7,884 nucleotides of DNA from Armatimonadota bacterium (lineage in GTDB: Bacteria > Armatimonadota > Armatimonadia > Armatimonadales > Armatimonadaceae), in the NCBI GenBank assembly GCA_014381035.1, contig JACMIS010000966.1, forward strand, positions 1-7,884. The letters are read 5' to 3'. Of the stretch, positions 1 to 5,355 are shown piece after piece (position 1 is the first letter of the stretch; each line of letters starts with the position of its first letter). Position numbers and translations under genes: made by a program. The notes under the pieces were generated by a model that was given only the letters and a program-made list of their open reading frames with translations, did not search any database and was not told the origin of the DNA.

Positions 1-220
1 AAAAGGGTTGTACATTCTCTTCCTGCCTGTATATTCGCCTGAACTTAACATCGCGGAGATATTATGGCGTGAACTCAAGTATGAGTGGTTACAACCCGGC
101 GATTATGAAAGCAAGCCACTGCTGTGTTACCGCGTGTGGCAAATCTTAGCGGCAGTCGGAAGCGGATTGAAGACTGCTTTCAAGCCGTTTCAAAATACAA
201 ACTAAATTAGAACAATCACT
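1..220 (+). mobile_element. IS630-family element, right-hand end only
   Basis: This is the right end of an IS630-family insertion sequence; the rest lies beyond the left edge. It contains the last part of the transposase gene (stop at 203-205) and only about 15 bases beyond the stop. Such a short tail after the transposase is usual in this family. The proposed outer end is base 220, directly followed by TA at 221-222. IS630/Tc1-mariner elements insert at TA and duplicate it, and from base 221 onward the sequence reads as a different element, which is why the boundary is placed here. Read inward from the end, the terminal sequence begins AGTGATTGTTC. The matching inverted repeat would be outside the window, so the exact boundary is inferred. 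Confidence 0.6.
2..205 (+). CDS. IS630-family transposase, C-terminal fragment (5' end off window)
   Basis: This is the C-terminal 67 or so residues of a DDE transposase of the IS630/Tc1-mariner superfamily. The frame is open to the left edge, so the true start lies outside the window; the TTG at 8-10 is only an internal codon. The segment LPVYSPELNIAEILWRELKY matches the conserved 'LPxYSPxLNxIExxWxxLK' block of the family. The glutamate of 'IAE' is the likely third catalytic acidic residue. The following 'YEWL' and an alanine- and leucine-rich tail also fit the family. The two catalytic aspartates would lie upstream, out of view. Nothing in the visible part is broken. Whether the whole gene is intact cannot be judged. 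Confidence 0.85.
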   Translation, partial: KGLYILFLPVYSPELNIAEILWRELKYEWLQPGDYESKPLLCYRVWQILAAVGSGLKTAFKPFQNTN

Positions 221-469
221 TATTTCCTGAAGCATATGCTTATCTAGACTAAGATCTACTACGAGTTGCTTGAGTTTGCGATTTTCCTCTTCCAACTGTT
301 TCAGTCGACGCAACTCGGCAATCCCTACCCCGGCGTATTTTTTCTTCCACCGATAAAAAGTCTGCTCAGTCACGCCAACTTTCCGGCAAACATCGGCAAC
401 GGTCGCACCACCTTCGACTTGACGAAGCGTGGAAACGATTTGCTCTTCAGTAAATGTCTTTTTGGGCAT
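146..469 (-). CDS. IS3-family transposase OrfA, truncated (chimeric C-terminus)
   Basis: This is the OrfA subunit of an IS3-family transposase, which binds the element's ends and joins OrfB by frameshifting to make the active enzyme. Residues about 5-46 form a transposase_8-type helix-turn-helix, with VADVCRKVGVTEQTFYRW as the recognition region. Residues 53-80 form a leucine zipper with heptad leucines. The family-like sequence runs to KHMLQE (residues 77-82). OrfA proteins normally continue there into a lysine-rich end with the frameshift site, but here they do not. From codon 83 (bases 221-223) the frame reads antisense through the IS630 end and stops by chance. ATG at 469 is preceded by a purine-rich GGAAAGGA at about 475-482. 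OrfB is absent, so no active transposase can be made. The C-terminal 25 residues are not genuine OrfA. Confidence 0.8.
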   Translation of the reverse strand: MPKKTFTEEQIVSTLRQVEGGATVADVCRKVGVTEQTFYRWKKKYAGVGIAELRRLKQLEEENRKLKQLVVDLSLDKHMLQEISDCSNLVCILKRLESSLQSASDCR

Positions 470-559
470 CTTCTGGTCCTTTCCTGGCGGGCATTCACAT
501 CGTTATGTAAACACCCGTTTGAAACCTTCACGGTGGACCAGATTTCGGGGGATGGGTCA
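221..559 (-). mobile_element. IS3-family element remnant (5' end with truncated orfA)
   Basis: This is the left (orfA-proximal) end of an IS3-family element lying on the minus strand. It holds orfA up to the zipper and about 90 bases of leader. The probable terminal repeat is the minus-strand sequence starting at base 559, TGACCCATCCCCCGAAATCT, continuing into TGGTCCACC. It begins with the TGA and C-rich run typical of IS407-type ends. The element is cut at 221 by the neighbouring IS630-family end. The remainder, including orfB, may lie on the far side of that insertion, off the left edge. The outer boundary is a motif-based judgement because the partner repeat is not visible. Confidence 0.6.
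530..559 (-). repeat. putative left terminal inverted repeat of the IS3-family remnant
   Basis: On the minus strand the segment starts TGACCCATCCCCCGAAATCT and runs on to TGGTCCACC, about 60-90 bases upstream of the OrfA start. A TGA start followed by a C-rich block and a later GGACCA- or GGTCCA-like box resembles ends of IS3-family members of the IS407 type. The matching right repeat and the target duplication are outside the window, so this rests on position and resemblance only. Confidence 0.45.
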
Positions 560-688
560 AACCTAACTCGGAATGTCCAGGATAGACGTGGCAATGCCAA
601 CACACGTATATGCGGCACTTGCTTGAGTTTTAGAGATCAGTCCCGTTAACCCATACACACCGAACTGCCCGTCCTATTTCTCTGCTGT

Positions 689-703
689 CGAGATAATATC
701 TCG
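689..703. promoter_or_regulatory. perfect 15-bp palindrome, candidate operator
   Basis: CGAGATA, a single A, then TATCTCG form an exact inverted repeat with 7-base arms and a 1-base centre. It lies about 270 bases before the kinase start and just upstream of the promoter-like hexamers at 719-771. The symmetry and size fit a site for a dimeric DNA-binding protein. There is no T-run after it, so it is not a terminator. The cognate protein is unknown. Confidence 0.4.
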
Positions 704-718
704 GTTGCCAGGTTAATC

Positions 719-771
719 CTGACATGAGTGGACGCTATTCGCTTGTAATAATGATATGCTGAGGATTCAAT
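719..771 (+). promoter_or_regulatory. possible promoter for the kinase operon (weak)
   Basis: Two overlapping sigma70-like pairs are present. CTGACA (719-724) pairs with TGTAAT (744-749) at a long 19-base spacer, each five of six to consensus. TTGTAA (743-748) pairs with TTCAAT (766-771) at a 17-base spacer, each four of six. Either would give a long leader of roughly 180-200 bases before the kinase. Neither is strong, and matches of this quality occur by chance. Confidence 0.2.
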
Positions 772-855
772 AACAGTTGCTTGCTTCGTAAGTGTCAGGT
801 GCTACGCCGAAGAAGGCAGTTTCATTGACGTTTTGAGACGGGGCTGGGAGGCATC

Positions 856-960
856 ATGATATATCGCGGCAAAACTCTATGGAGAGTCAATGTTCTATTA
901 AGAGGAGTCCCACAGATTCCCTCGCCGTTCCTCAACCCTGCAACGCTAAAGGTGAACTAA
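856..960 (+). CDS. possible small ORF (34 aa) abutting the kinase gene
   Basis: An ATG at 856 opens a 34-codon frame ending in TAA at 958-960, and the kinase ATG follows at 961 with no gap. GGGAGG at 846-851 lies 4 bases upstream, a usable though short Shine-Dalgarno spacing. The peptide starts MIYRGKTLWRVNVLLRGVPQ and is basic, with no clear signal peptide and no family I recognise. It could be a leader peptide translationally coupled to the kinase. It could equally be a chance frame, since the TAA also simply blocks upstream extension of the kinase frame. There is no independent evidence of coding. Confidence 0.25.
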   Translation: MIYRGKTLWRVNVLLRGVPQIPSPFLNPATLKVN

Positions 961-3264
961 ATGGAGCAGACTCTGGAAGCACTCCGCGCCAGCGAGGAAC
1001 GATTCCGTCAGATCGTCGAGATAGCCAACGAAGGTATCTGGACTGTTGACGCGCAGGGATTTACGACGTTTATCAATCCCCGCTTGCAACAAATACTCGG
1101 CTACTCCCTGGAAGAGATGCAGGGGAAACCGGGAATTGATTTCGTGTACGAGGAGGACAGGGAACATGTCCGCAACAATCTCCAGCGGCGACGCGATGGT
1201 TTTGCCGACAGCTACGAAGCGCGATTTTTGCACAAAGATGGGACCCCGGTGTGGACGCAGGTTGCCAGCAGTCCGCTACTCGATAAGCACGGGATGTACG
1301 CCGGTTCTCTCGGGCTGCTTACCGATATTTCCGTGAGAAAACAGACCGAGGAGAAGTTACGGACCACCCAGGCGCGTCTGCGTCTGACGGTCGATGTCGC
1401 GGGACTCGGCATCATTCAGATCGATTACCACACAAACACAGCGTTCCTTTCCCCGGAAGCCGCCGCGATGTTCGAACTGTCTGCGGGAGAGGAGGGGATT
1501 CCCCGTGACGCGATTTATGCAGGTTTGTTGCCGGAAGATAAGGCGGAGTTTGCGCGGCGAACTGCCCGCTGCATGGACCCCACCGGCGACGGTTGGTTTG
1601 AGATGGAAAGTCAGATTGTACGCGGGGATGGCTCGGTTCGCTGGCTTAGTTTACGAAAGCAGGTTTTCTTCGAGACGTATACGCGGCGTCCTGACTACGC
1701 CCTTCTAGTTGCGGCAGATATAAGCGAGCGTAAGCAAGCCGAGGAGACACTGCGACAGAGCAAGGAGCGTTTCGAACTGGTCGCCCGCGTGACGAACGAT
1801 GCCGTGTGGGACTGGAATCTGGCGACGAACCGTATCCAGTGGAACGAGGGAATGACAAAACTTTTCGGTCATGGCGTTTCCGGGGCGGACGTCTCGCCGA
1901 CTTGGTGCCTGGACCGGGTCCACCCCGACGACCGAGAACGGGTAGAGACGTTTTTCGCTCAGGTGACCACCGGGTGTGACGAGTTCGGAAGCGGAGAGTA
2001 CCGCTTCCAGTGCGCCGATGGGTCCTACCGGAATGTTTCTGACCGGGGATATGTATTGACGGATGCAAATGGAAGCCCCACGCGGGTGATCGGCGCGATG
2101 ATGGACATTACCCGACGAAAGTACGTGGAAGAGGTTCTACGTCACAGCGAGGAGCGATTTCGCACCACGCTAGACAATCTGATGGAAGGATGCCAGATCG
2201 TCGACCACGACTTACGCCACCTGTATGTCAACGCAACGCTGACGAAGCATGCCCGACGATCCGCCCAGGAACTGCTCGGACATACCATGATGGAGGTTTA
2301 TCCGGGCATCGAGAGCACGGATATTTACACGGTTCTGCGTCGTTGCATGGAGGAACGAACCCCACGGCAGATAGAGACCGAATTTTTCCATGAGGACAGA
2401 ACCTCAACCTGGTTTCAGGTCGTCATCCAACCTATTCCCGAGGGACTGTTCATTCTTTCGCTCGACATCACCGAGCGTAAAAATACCGAGGCGGCTATCC
2501 AGCAAATGACCACGATTCTGGAACAACGGGTTGCCGAACGAACCGCCGCGCTGGAAGCCGCCAACAAAGAATTAGAAGCATTTTCGTACTCGGTTTCCCA
2601 CGATCTTCGAGCACCGCTACGGGCAATAGATGGCTTTTCCCGGATTGTTGTCGAGGAACATGGCAAACAACTTCCGGCGGAGGCGCAGGAATATCTGAAG
2701 GATGTTCGAGCCAACGCGAAACAGATGGGGATGCTCATCGATGACCTGCTCGCTTTTTCACGCCTCAGTCGCCAGGCGATAAAGCCGCAGAACGTAGACA
2801 TGACGGAACTGGCGCACTTCTGTTTCAAGGAATTGAACCGGGGAAATGGGGCGCGGCATGTGGATTTCCGTATCCACGACCTACCGCCGTGTCCGGGCGA
2901 CGCCGCCCTTCTCAAACAGGTCTGGCTCAACCTGATTTCCAACGCGCTTAAATACAGCGCGAATCGAAATCCGGCAATCATCGAGGTAGGCAGCAGCACG
3001 TCTACCGAGGGAACGACCTATTTTGTTCGCGATAACGGCGTCGGTTTCAATATGAAATATGCCCACAAGCTATTCGGTGTTTTTCAGCGATTGCATCGCG
3101 CCGAAGAGTATGAGGGAACCGGCGTCGGTCTGGCCATCGTTCAACGCATTGTCCATCGTCATGGGGGCACGGTTCATGCGGAGTCTATAGTAGACACGGG
3201 CACGACCTTCTTTTTTACCATCCCGAAAATCGCAGACACAATAAATGGGAGACACAATCAATGA
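961..3264 (+). CDS. multi-PAS sensor histidine kinase (Cph1-type kinase core)
   Basis: This is a cytoplasmic sensor kinase of 767 residues with no membrane segment or signal peptide. It has four PAS domains at roughly residues 10-125, 135-256, 268-385 and 397-505, each closed by a 'D-I-S/T-x-R-K' PAC-end motif (Asp122, Asp253, Asp382, Asp502). A coiled coil at about 505-540 leads into HisKA, with the phosphoacceptor His547 in [18 protein letters not shown]. The HATPase_c domain covers about 648-757, with the N box at Asn661 ([10 protein letters not shown]), G1 DNGVGF from Asp691 and G2 EGTGVGLA from Glu718. All catalytic boxes look intact. The kinase core resembles cyanobacterial phytochrome-type kinases that pair with Rcp1-like regulators, but no GAF/PHY chromophore module is present, so the signal is unknown. 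The start is fixed: an in-frame TAA lies directly before ATG 961, with AAGGTG at 949-954 as ribosome binding site. The stop overlaps the next gene by ATGA. Some PAS domains could bind haem, flavin or small ligands, but no residue seen here settles this. Confidence 0.93.
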   Translation: MEQTLEALRASEERFRQIVEIANEGIWTVDAQGFTTFINPRLQQILGYSLEEMQGKPGIDFVYEEDREHVRNNLQRRRDGFADSYEARFLHKDGTPVWTQVASSPLLDKHGMYAGSLGLLTDISVRKQTEEKLRTTQARLRLTVDVAGLGIIQIDYHTNTAFLSPEAAAMFELSAGEEGIPRDAIYAGLLPEDKAEFARRTARCMDPTGDGWFEMESQIVRGDGSVRWLSLRKQVFFETYTRRPDYALLVAADISERKQAEETLRQSKERFELVARVTNDAVWDWNLATNRIQWNEGMTKLFGHGVSGADVSPTWCLDRVHPDDRERVETFFAQVTTGCDEFGSGEYRFQCADGSYRNVSDRGYVLTDANGSPTRVIGAMMDITRRKYVEEVLRHSEERFRTTLDNLMEGCQIVDHDLRHLYVNATLTKHARRSAQELLGHTMMEVYPGIESTDIYTVLRRCMEERTPRQIETEFFHEDRTSTWFQVVIQPIPEGLFILSLDITERKNTEAAIQQMTTILEQRVAERTAALEAANKELEAFSYSVSHDLRAPLRAIDGFSRIVVEEHGKQLPAEAQEYLKDVRANAKQMGMLIDDLLAFSRLSRQAIKPQNVDMTELAHFCFKELNRGNGARHVDFRIHDLPPCPGDAALLKQVWLNLISNALKYSANRNPAIIEVGSSTSTEGTTYFVRDNGVGFNMKYAHKLFGVFQRLHRAEEYEGTGVGLAIVQRIVHRHGGTVHAESIVDTGTTFFFTIPKIADTINGRHNQ

Positions 3265-3710
3265 CAGATAATTCCATTGAGATTCTTCTCGTGGAGGACA
3301 GCCCTGCGGATGTCAAACTGACCCTGCACGCGTTCCAGCAACATAATATTGTCAATCAGATCCAGGTGGTGCGCGATGGGGCGGAAGCCCTGGAGTTCAT
3401 TTTCTGTACCGACCGTTACAGTGAGCGTCGGATCGAGGATCGTCCGAAACTGATCCTGCTCGATCTGAAACTGCCGCTCGTGGATGGTCTTGAGGTTCTC
3501 CGGCACATCAAAAACGATCCCCGGACACAGAAGATCCCGGTTGTCGTCCTCACGTCGTCGCGCGAAGAAAGTGACATCGTCGAGAGTTACAAACTCGGCG
3601 TGAATAGCTACATTGTCAAGCCGGTGGATTTCGACCAGTTCGCCTATTCCGTAAAACAACTGGGGTATTACTGGCTCCTTCTCAATGAAATGCCAGTGGG
3701 AGGATCATAA
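3261..3710 (+). CDS. single-domain response regulator, Rcp1 type
   Basis: This 149-residue protein is a stand-alone receiver domain with no output domain. Its features are complete: the acidic pair Glu12-Asp13, phosphoacceptor Asp68 in [13 protein letters not shown], Thr98 in VVVLTSS, and Lys120-Pro121 in YIVKPVDF. The opening [15 protein letters not shown] and the long insertion before beta-3 (around residues 48-62) are typical of Rcp1-like regulators that partner phytochrome-style kinases. The gene overlaps the kinase stop by 4 bases (ATGA, 3261-3264), with GGGAG at 3247-3251 inside the kinase gene, so the two are probably translationally coupled. It likely takes phosphate from His547 of the kinase. 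With no output domain it would act by protein contact or as a phosphate relay or sink. The partner is not known. Confidence 0.93.
   Translation: MTDNSIEILLVEDSPADVKLTLHAFQQHNIVNQIQVVRDGAEALEFIFCTDRYSERRIEDRPKLILLDLKLPLVDGLEVLRHIKNDPRTQKIPVVVLTSSREESDIVESYKLGVNSYIVKPVDFDQFAYSVKQLGYYWLLLNEMPVGGS
3698..3703 (+). promoter_or_regulatory. Shine-Dalgarno site supporting the GTG start at 3713
   Basis: GGGAGG at 3698-3703 ends 9 bases before the GTG at 3713 and lies inside the last codons of the preceding regulator gene. It decides in favour of the GTG start, which also places the receiver domain's first beta strand at the expected distance from the N-terminus. Confidence 0.6.
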
Positions 3711-3712
3711 TT

Positions 3713-5122
3713 GTGCCCGACGTACCGTTGCGCTTTCTGGTCGTGGAAGACAATTCCGCCGATGTTCGGTTGATGACACATGAATTGATGCAGGCGGGCT
3801 TCCGGCCGGAAGTCGTTTGTGTGGAAACCGAGTCCGAATACATTGCCCACCTGGGAACGCATCCAGACCTTATTCTTTGCGACTACAACCTGCCGCAATT
3901 CGACGCTTTGCGGGCACTAGAACTGTTACAAGAACGCGCCCTGGATATTCCTTTCCTCATTGTGTCTGGCTCCATCGGTGAGGAAATCGCGGTCCAAGCC
4001 ATCAAACGGGGGGCGAACGATTATCTGTTAATGGATCGACTCGGTCGCCTGGGTTCGGCGGTCCAATCCGCCCTGGATCAACGCCGGTTCCGCAAGGCGG
4101 AACGATCCGCACGTGAGGAACTCGCCCGCGACGCGCTGCTACTTGCCACCGTCCGCGACTCGATAGTGGTGACGGACCTGGATGGCATCGTCACGTACTG
4201 GAACGAAGGCGCGACACGACTTTTCGGTTGGGCGGCGAAAGAGATGCTCGGTCGCCACTATATGGACCGCTTTCCGGAAGCGCTGCGCCCGATAATCGCC
4301 AGGGAAATGGCGACACGTGTCATCGGCACGGAGTGGAACGGTGAGGTACGGAACCACCATAAAGATGGGACGATTCTATGGACCCATCTCCGCACCGTTG
4401 ATATTCGGGATGCTTCCGGTCAGAGGATCGGTATCCTGCGGACGGCTTATGACATCGGCGAGCGGAAACGCGCCGAGGAAGAACGCGCCGCCGCACAGGA
4501 ACAACGGGAGACCATGCTGCTGGAGAACGCCCGACTCCTGCGATCCGTCGCGGAAACAGCGATACAACAGAAAAAGTTTCTCAAGGATGTCCTCTCCTCT
4601 GTCACCGAAGGACGATTGACGCTCTGTGACAGCAGTAGCGAACTACCCGGACCATCTGCCGCGTCTCCTTCCCCGACCGAGTCACCCGAGGATGACCTGG
4701 CACCCGCCGCCGTTTCGCTTACCGCAGAGTCGTTGCGTCAGTTGCGGCGTCAGGTAGAAATGGTCGCTACCGCATGCGGATTACCGATGGAGCGCCAGTG
4801 GGATTTTTTGATGGCGGTGGGTGAGGCATCGATGAACGCGGTGGTTCATGCGGGTGGGGGAGTCGGGCAAGTGTTCGGAAATGCCGCCACAGGAACGGTT
4901 CAGGTCTGGATCACGGACCACGGCACGGGTATCGAACTTGCCAGCCTCCCTCGCGCCACACTGGAGCGTGGGTACAGTACGGCAGGAACGCTCGGGCATG
5001 GCTTCTGGATGATCCTGCAAACGTGTGACCGTGTGTACCTCCTCACGGGGGTACTCGGCACCACCGTCGTCCTGGAACAGGCTATTGTCCCTCCTTCCCC
5101 TGCCTGGCTCCAACCGCGTTGA
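3713..5122 (+). CDS. receiver-PAS-RsbW-like ATPase hybrid response regulator
   Basis: This 469-residue protein starts with a receiver domain (about 6-122): acidic pair Glu12-Asp13, phosphoacceptor Asp57 in LILCDYNLPQFDAL, and Ser85 at the Thr/Ser switch. The usual lysine is replaced by Met107 (DYLLMDRL, where related proteins have DYLLKDRL or similar). A PAS domain (about 133-249) ends at Asp247 in YDIGERKRAEEE. A coiled coil and the segment FLKDVLSSVTEG (from Phe289) follow, then a Pro/Ser/Asp-rich linker (about 312-335). The C-terminus is an RsbW-type HATPase (about 338-460), with N box GEASMNAVVHA (Asn375), G1 ITDHGTGI (Asp402) and a G2 glycine motif GTLGHGF. There is no HisKA domain, so it is not a histidine kinase. 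The ATPase class is that of anti-sigma factors and serine kinases. Phosphorylation of Asp57 by the upstream kinase may control it. The gene begins 2 bases after the previous stop, so it shares that operon. Confidence 0.9.
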   Translation: MPDVPLRFLVVEDNSADVRLMTHELMQAGFRPEVVCVETESEYIAHLGTHPDLILCDYNLPQFDALRALELLQERALDIPFLIVSGSIGEEIAVQAIKRGANDYLLMDRLGRLGSAVQSALDQRRFRKAERSAREELARDALLLATVRDSIVVTDLDGIVTYWNEGATRLFGWAAKEMLGRHYMDRFPEALRPIIAREMATRVIGTEWNGEVRNHHKDGTILWTHLRTVDIRDASGQRIGILRTAYDIGERKRAEEERAAAQEQRETMLLENARLLRSVAETAIQQKKFLKDVLSSVTEGRLTLCDSSSELPGPSAASPSPTESPEDDLAPAAVSLTAESLRQLRRQVEMVATACGLPMERQWDFLMAVGEASMNAVVHAGGGVGQVFGNAATGTVQVWITDHGTGIELASLPRATLERGYSTAGTLGHGFWMILQTCDRVYLLTGVLGTTVVLEQAIVPPSPAWLQPR

Positions 5123-5171
5123 GACGGGTTCCGCCAAGAGTACAGGTTGATCGTTCGTCGTGGGGATTCGT

Positions 5172-5229
5172 CCGCCGGGGAAAGAATATCCGGGTGAACG
5201 CATCCCCGGAACGATGGATTTTTCGGCGG
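5172..5229 (+). terminator. possible transcription terminator or folded RNA element after the operon
   Basis: CCGGGGA (5175-5181) and TCCCCGG (5203-5209) form an exact 7-base stem with a 21-base loop. Five T residues follow at 5219-5223, but 9 bases past the stem. Two alternative pairings exist: GGGGAT (5162-5167) with ATCCCC (5202-5207), and CCGCCG (5172-5177) with CGGCGG (5224-5229). The large loop and the gap before the T-run make it a poor classical intrinsic terminator, so termination here is only plausible. Confidence 0.3.
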
Positions 5230-5343
5230 TATAGCAATTTCCGTGCCAGAGTTAGCCGGTTTATGAAAAAAGACTAATAATACGTATATTTCCACCCGCT
5301 CTAATATGTAGTAATAACGGTTACGCATTCTTTCCCGTGACCT

Positions 5344-5349
5344 TATAAT
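5344..5349 (+). promoter_or_regulatory. TATAAT -10 box, probably driving leaderless transcription
   Basis: A consensus TATAAT lies with its last base 7 bases before the A of the ATG at 5356. If this is the -10 hexamer (-12 to -7), transcription would start at the A of the start codon itself, giving a leaderless mRNA. In agreement, there is no Shine-Dalgarno sequence before this ATG, unlike all three genes of the upstream operon. The -35 region at 17 bases spacing (TTACGC, 5321-5326) is poor, so an activator may be needed. Confidence 0.55.
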
Positions 5350-5355
5350 CCCTGC

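Larger units (their letters stand above)
560..855. other. intergenic region upstream of the signalling operon
   Basis: About 300 bases separate the IS3 remnant from the first candidate reading frame of the operon. I see no gene, tRNA or convincing intrinsic terminator here. What stands out is a perfect 7-1-7 palindrome at 689-703, an inverted pair CCTGACA (718-724) and TGTCAGG (793-799), and weak promoter-like hexamers between 719 and 771. The region probably carries the operon's promoter and perhaps an operator. Confidence 0.5.
5123..5355. other. intergenic region between the operon and the SARP-like gene
   Basis: These 233 bases hold no convincing gene. The first half is GC-rich with inverted repeats (5162-5229). 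The second half, from about 5264, is AT-rich and includes an 8-base palindrome ATACGTAT at 5280-5287, an interrupted GTAAT/GTTAC repeat at 5311-5324, and a perfect TATAAT at 5344-5349. The arrangement suggests the end of one transcription unit followed by the promoter of the next. Confidence 0.55.

Noticed and set aside
266..649. 127-codon open frame on the + strand
   Set aside because: It lies antisense to the IS3 OrfA, whose HTH and zipper are clearly recognisable, and its product resembles no family.
718..799. Inverted pair CCTGACA / TGTCAGG as a hairpin or twin operator
   Set aside because: The arms are only 7 bases with a 68-base gap and no extension at either end. A match of this length in 400 bases is easily due to chance.
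1646..2068. 140-codon open frame on the - strand inside the kinase gene
   Set aside because: The + strand encodes well-formed PAS domains here. The antisense product is arginine-, proline- and serine-rich, as expected of a shadow frame in GC-rich coding DNA.
2415..2999. 194-codon open frame on the - strand opposite the HisKA/HATPase region
   Set aside because: It is the longest antisense frame but is fully explained as a shadow of the kinase core. It has no recognisable domain and no ribosome binding site that I could see.
961..3264. Phytochrome identity of the kinase
   Set aside because: The kinase core and Rcp1-type partner resemble phytochrome systems, but the N-terminal part is four PAS domains without GAF or PHY domains or a bilin-binding cysteine motif that I can recognise.
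3258..3659. 133-codon open frame on the - strand over the Rcp1-type regulator
   Set aside because: The sense strand carries a complete receiver domain with all active-site residues, so the antisense frame is a shadow.
4781..5328. Two overlapping - strand frames of about 140 codons at the operon end
   Set aside because: They are antisense to the RsbW-like ATPase domain and run into the intergenic region. The products are basic and low in recognisable features.
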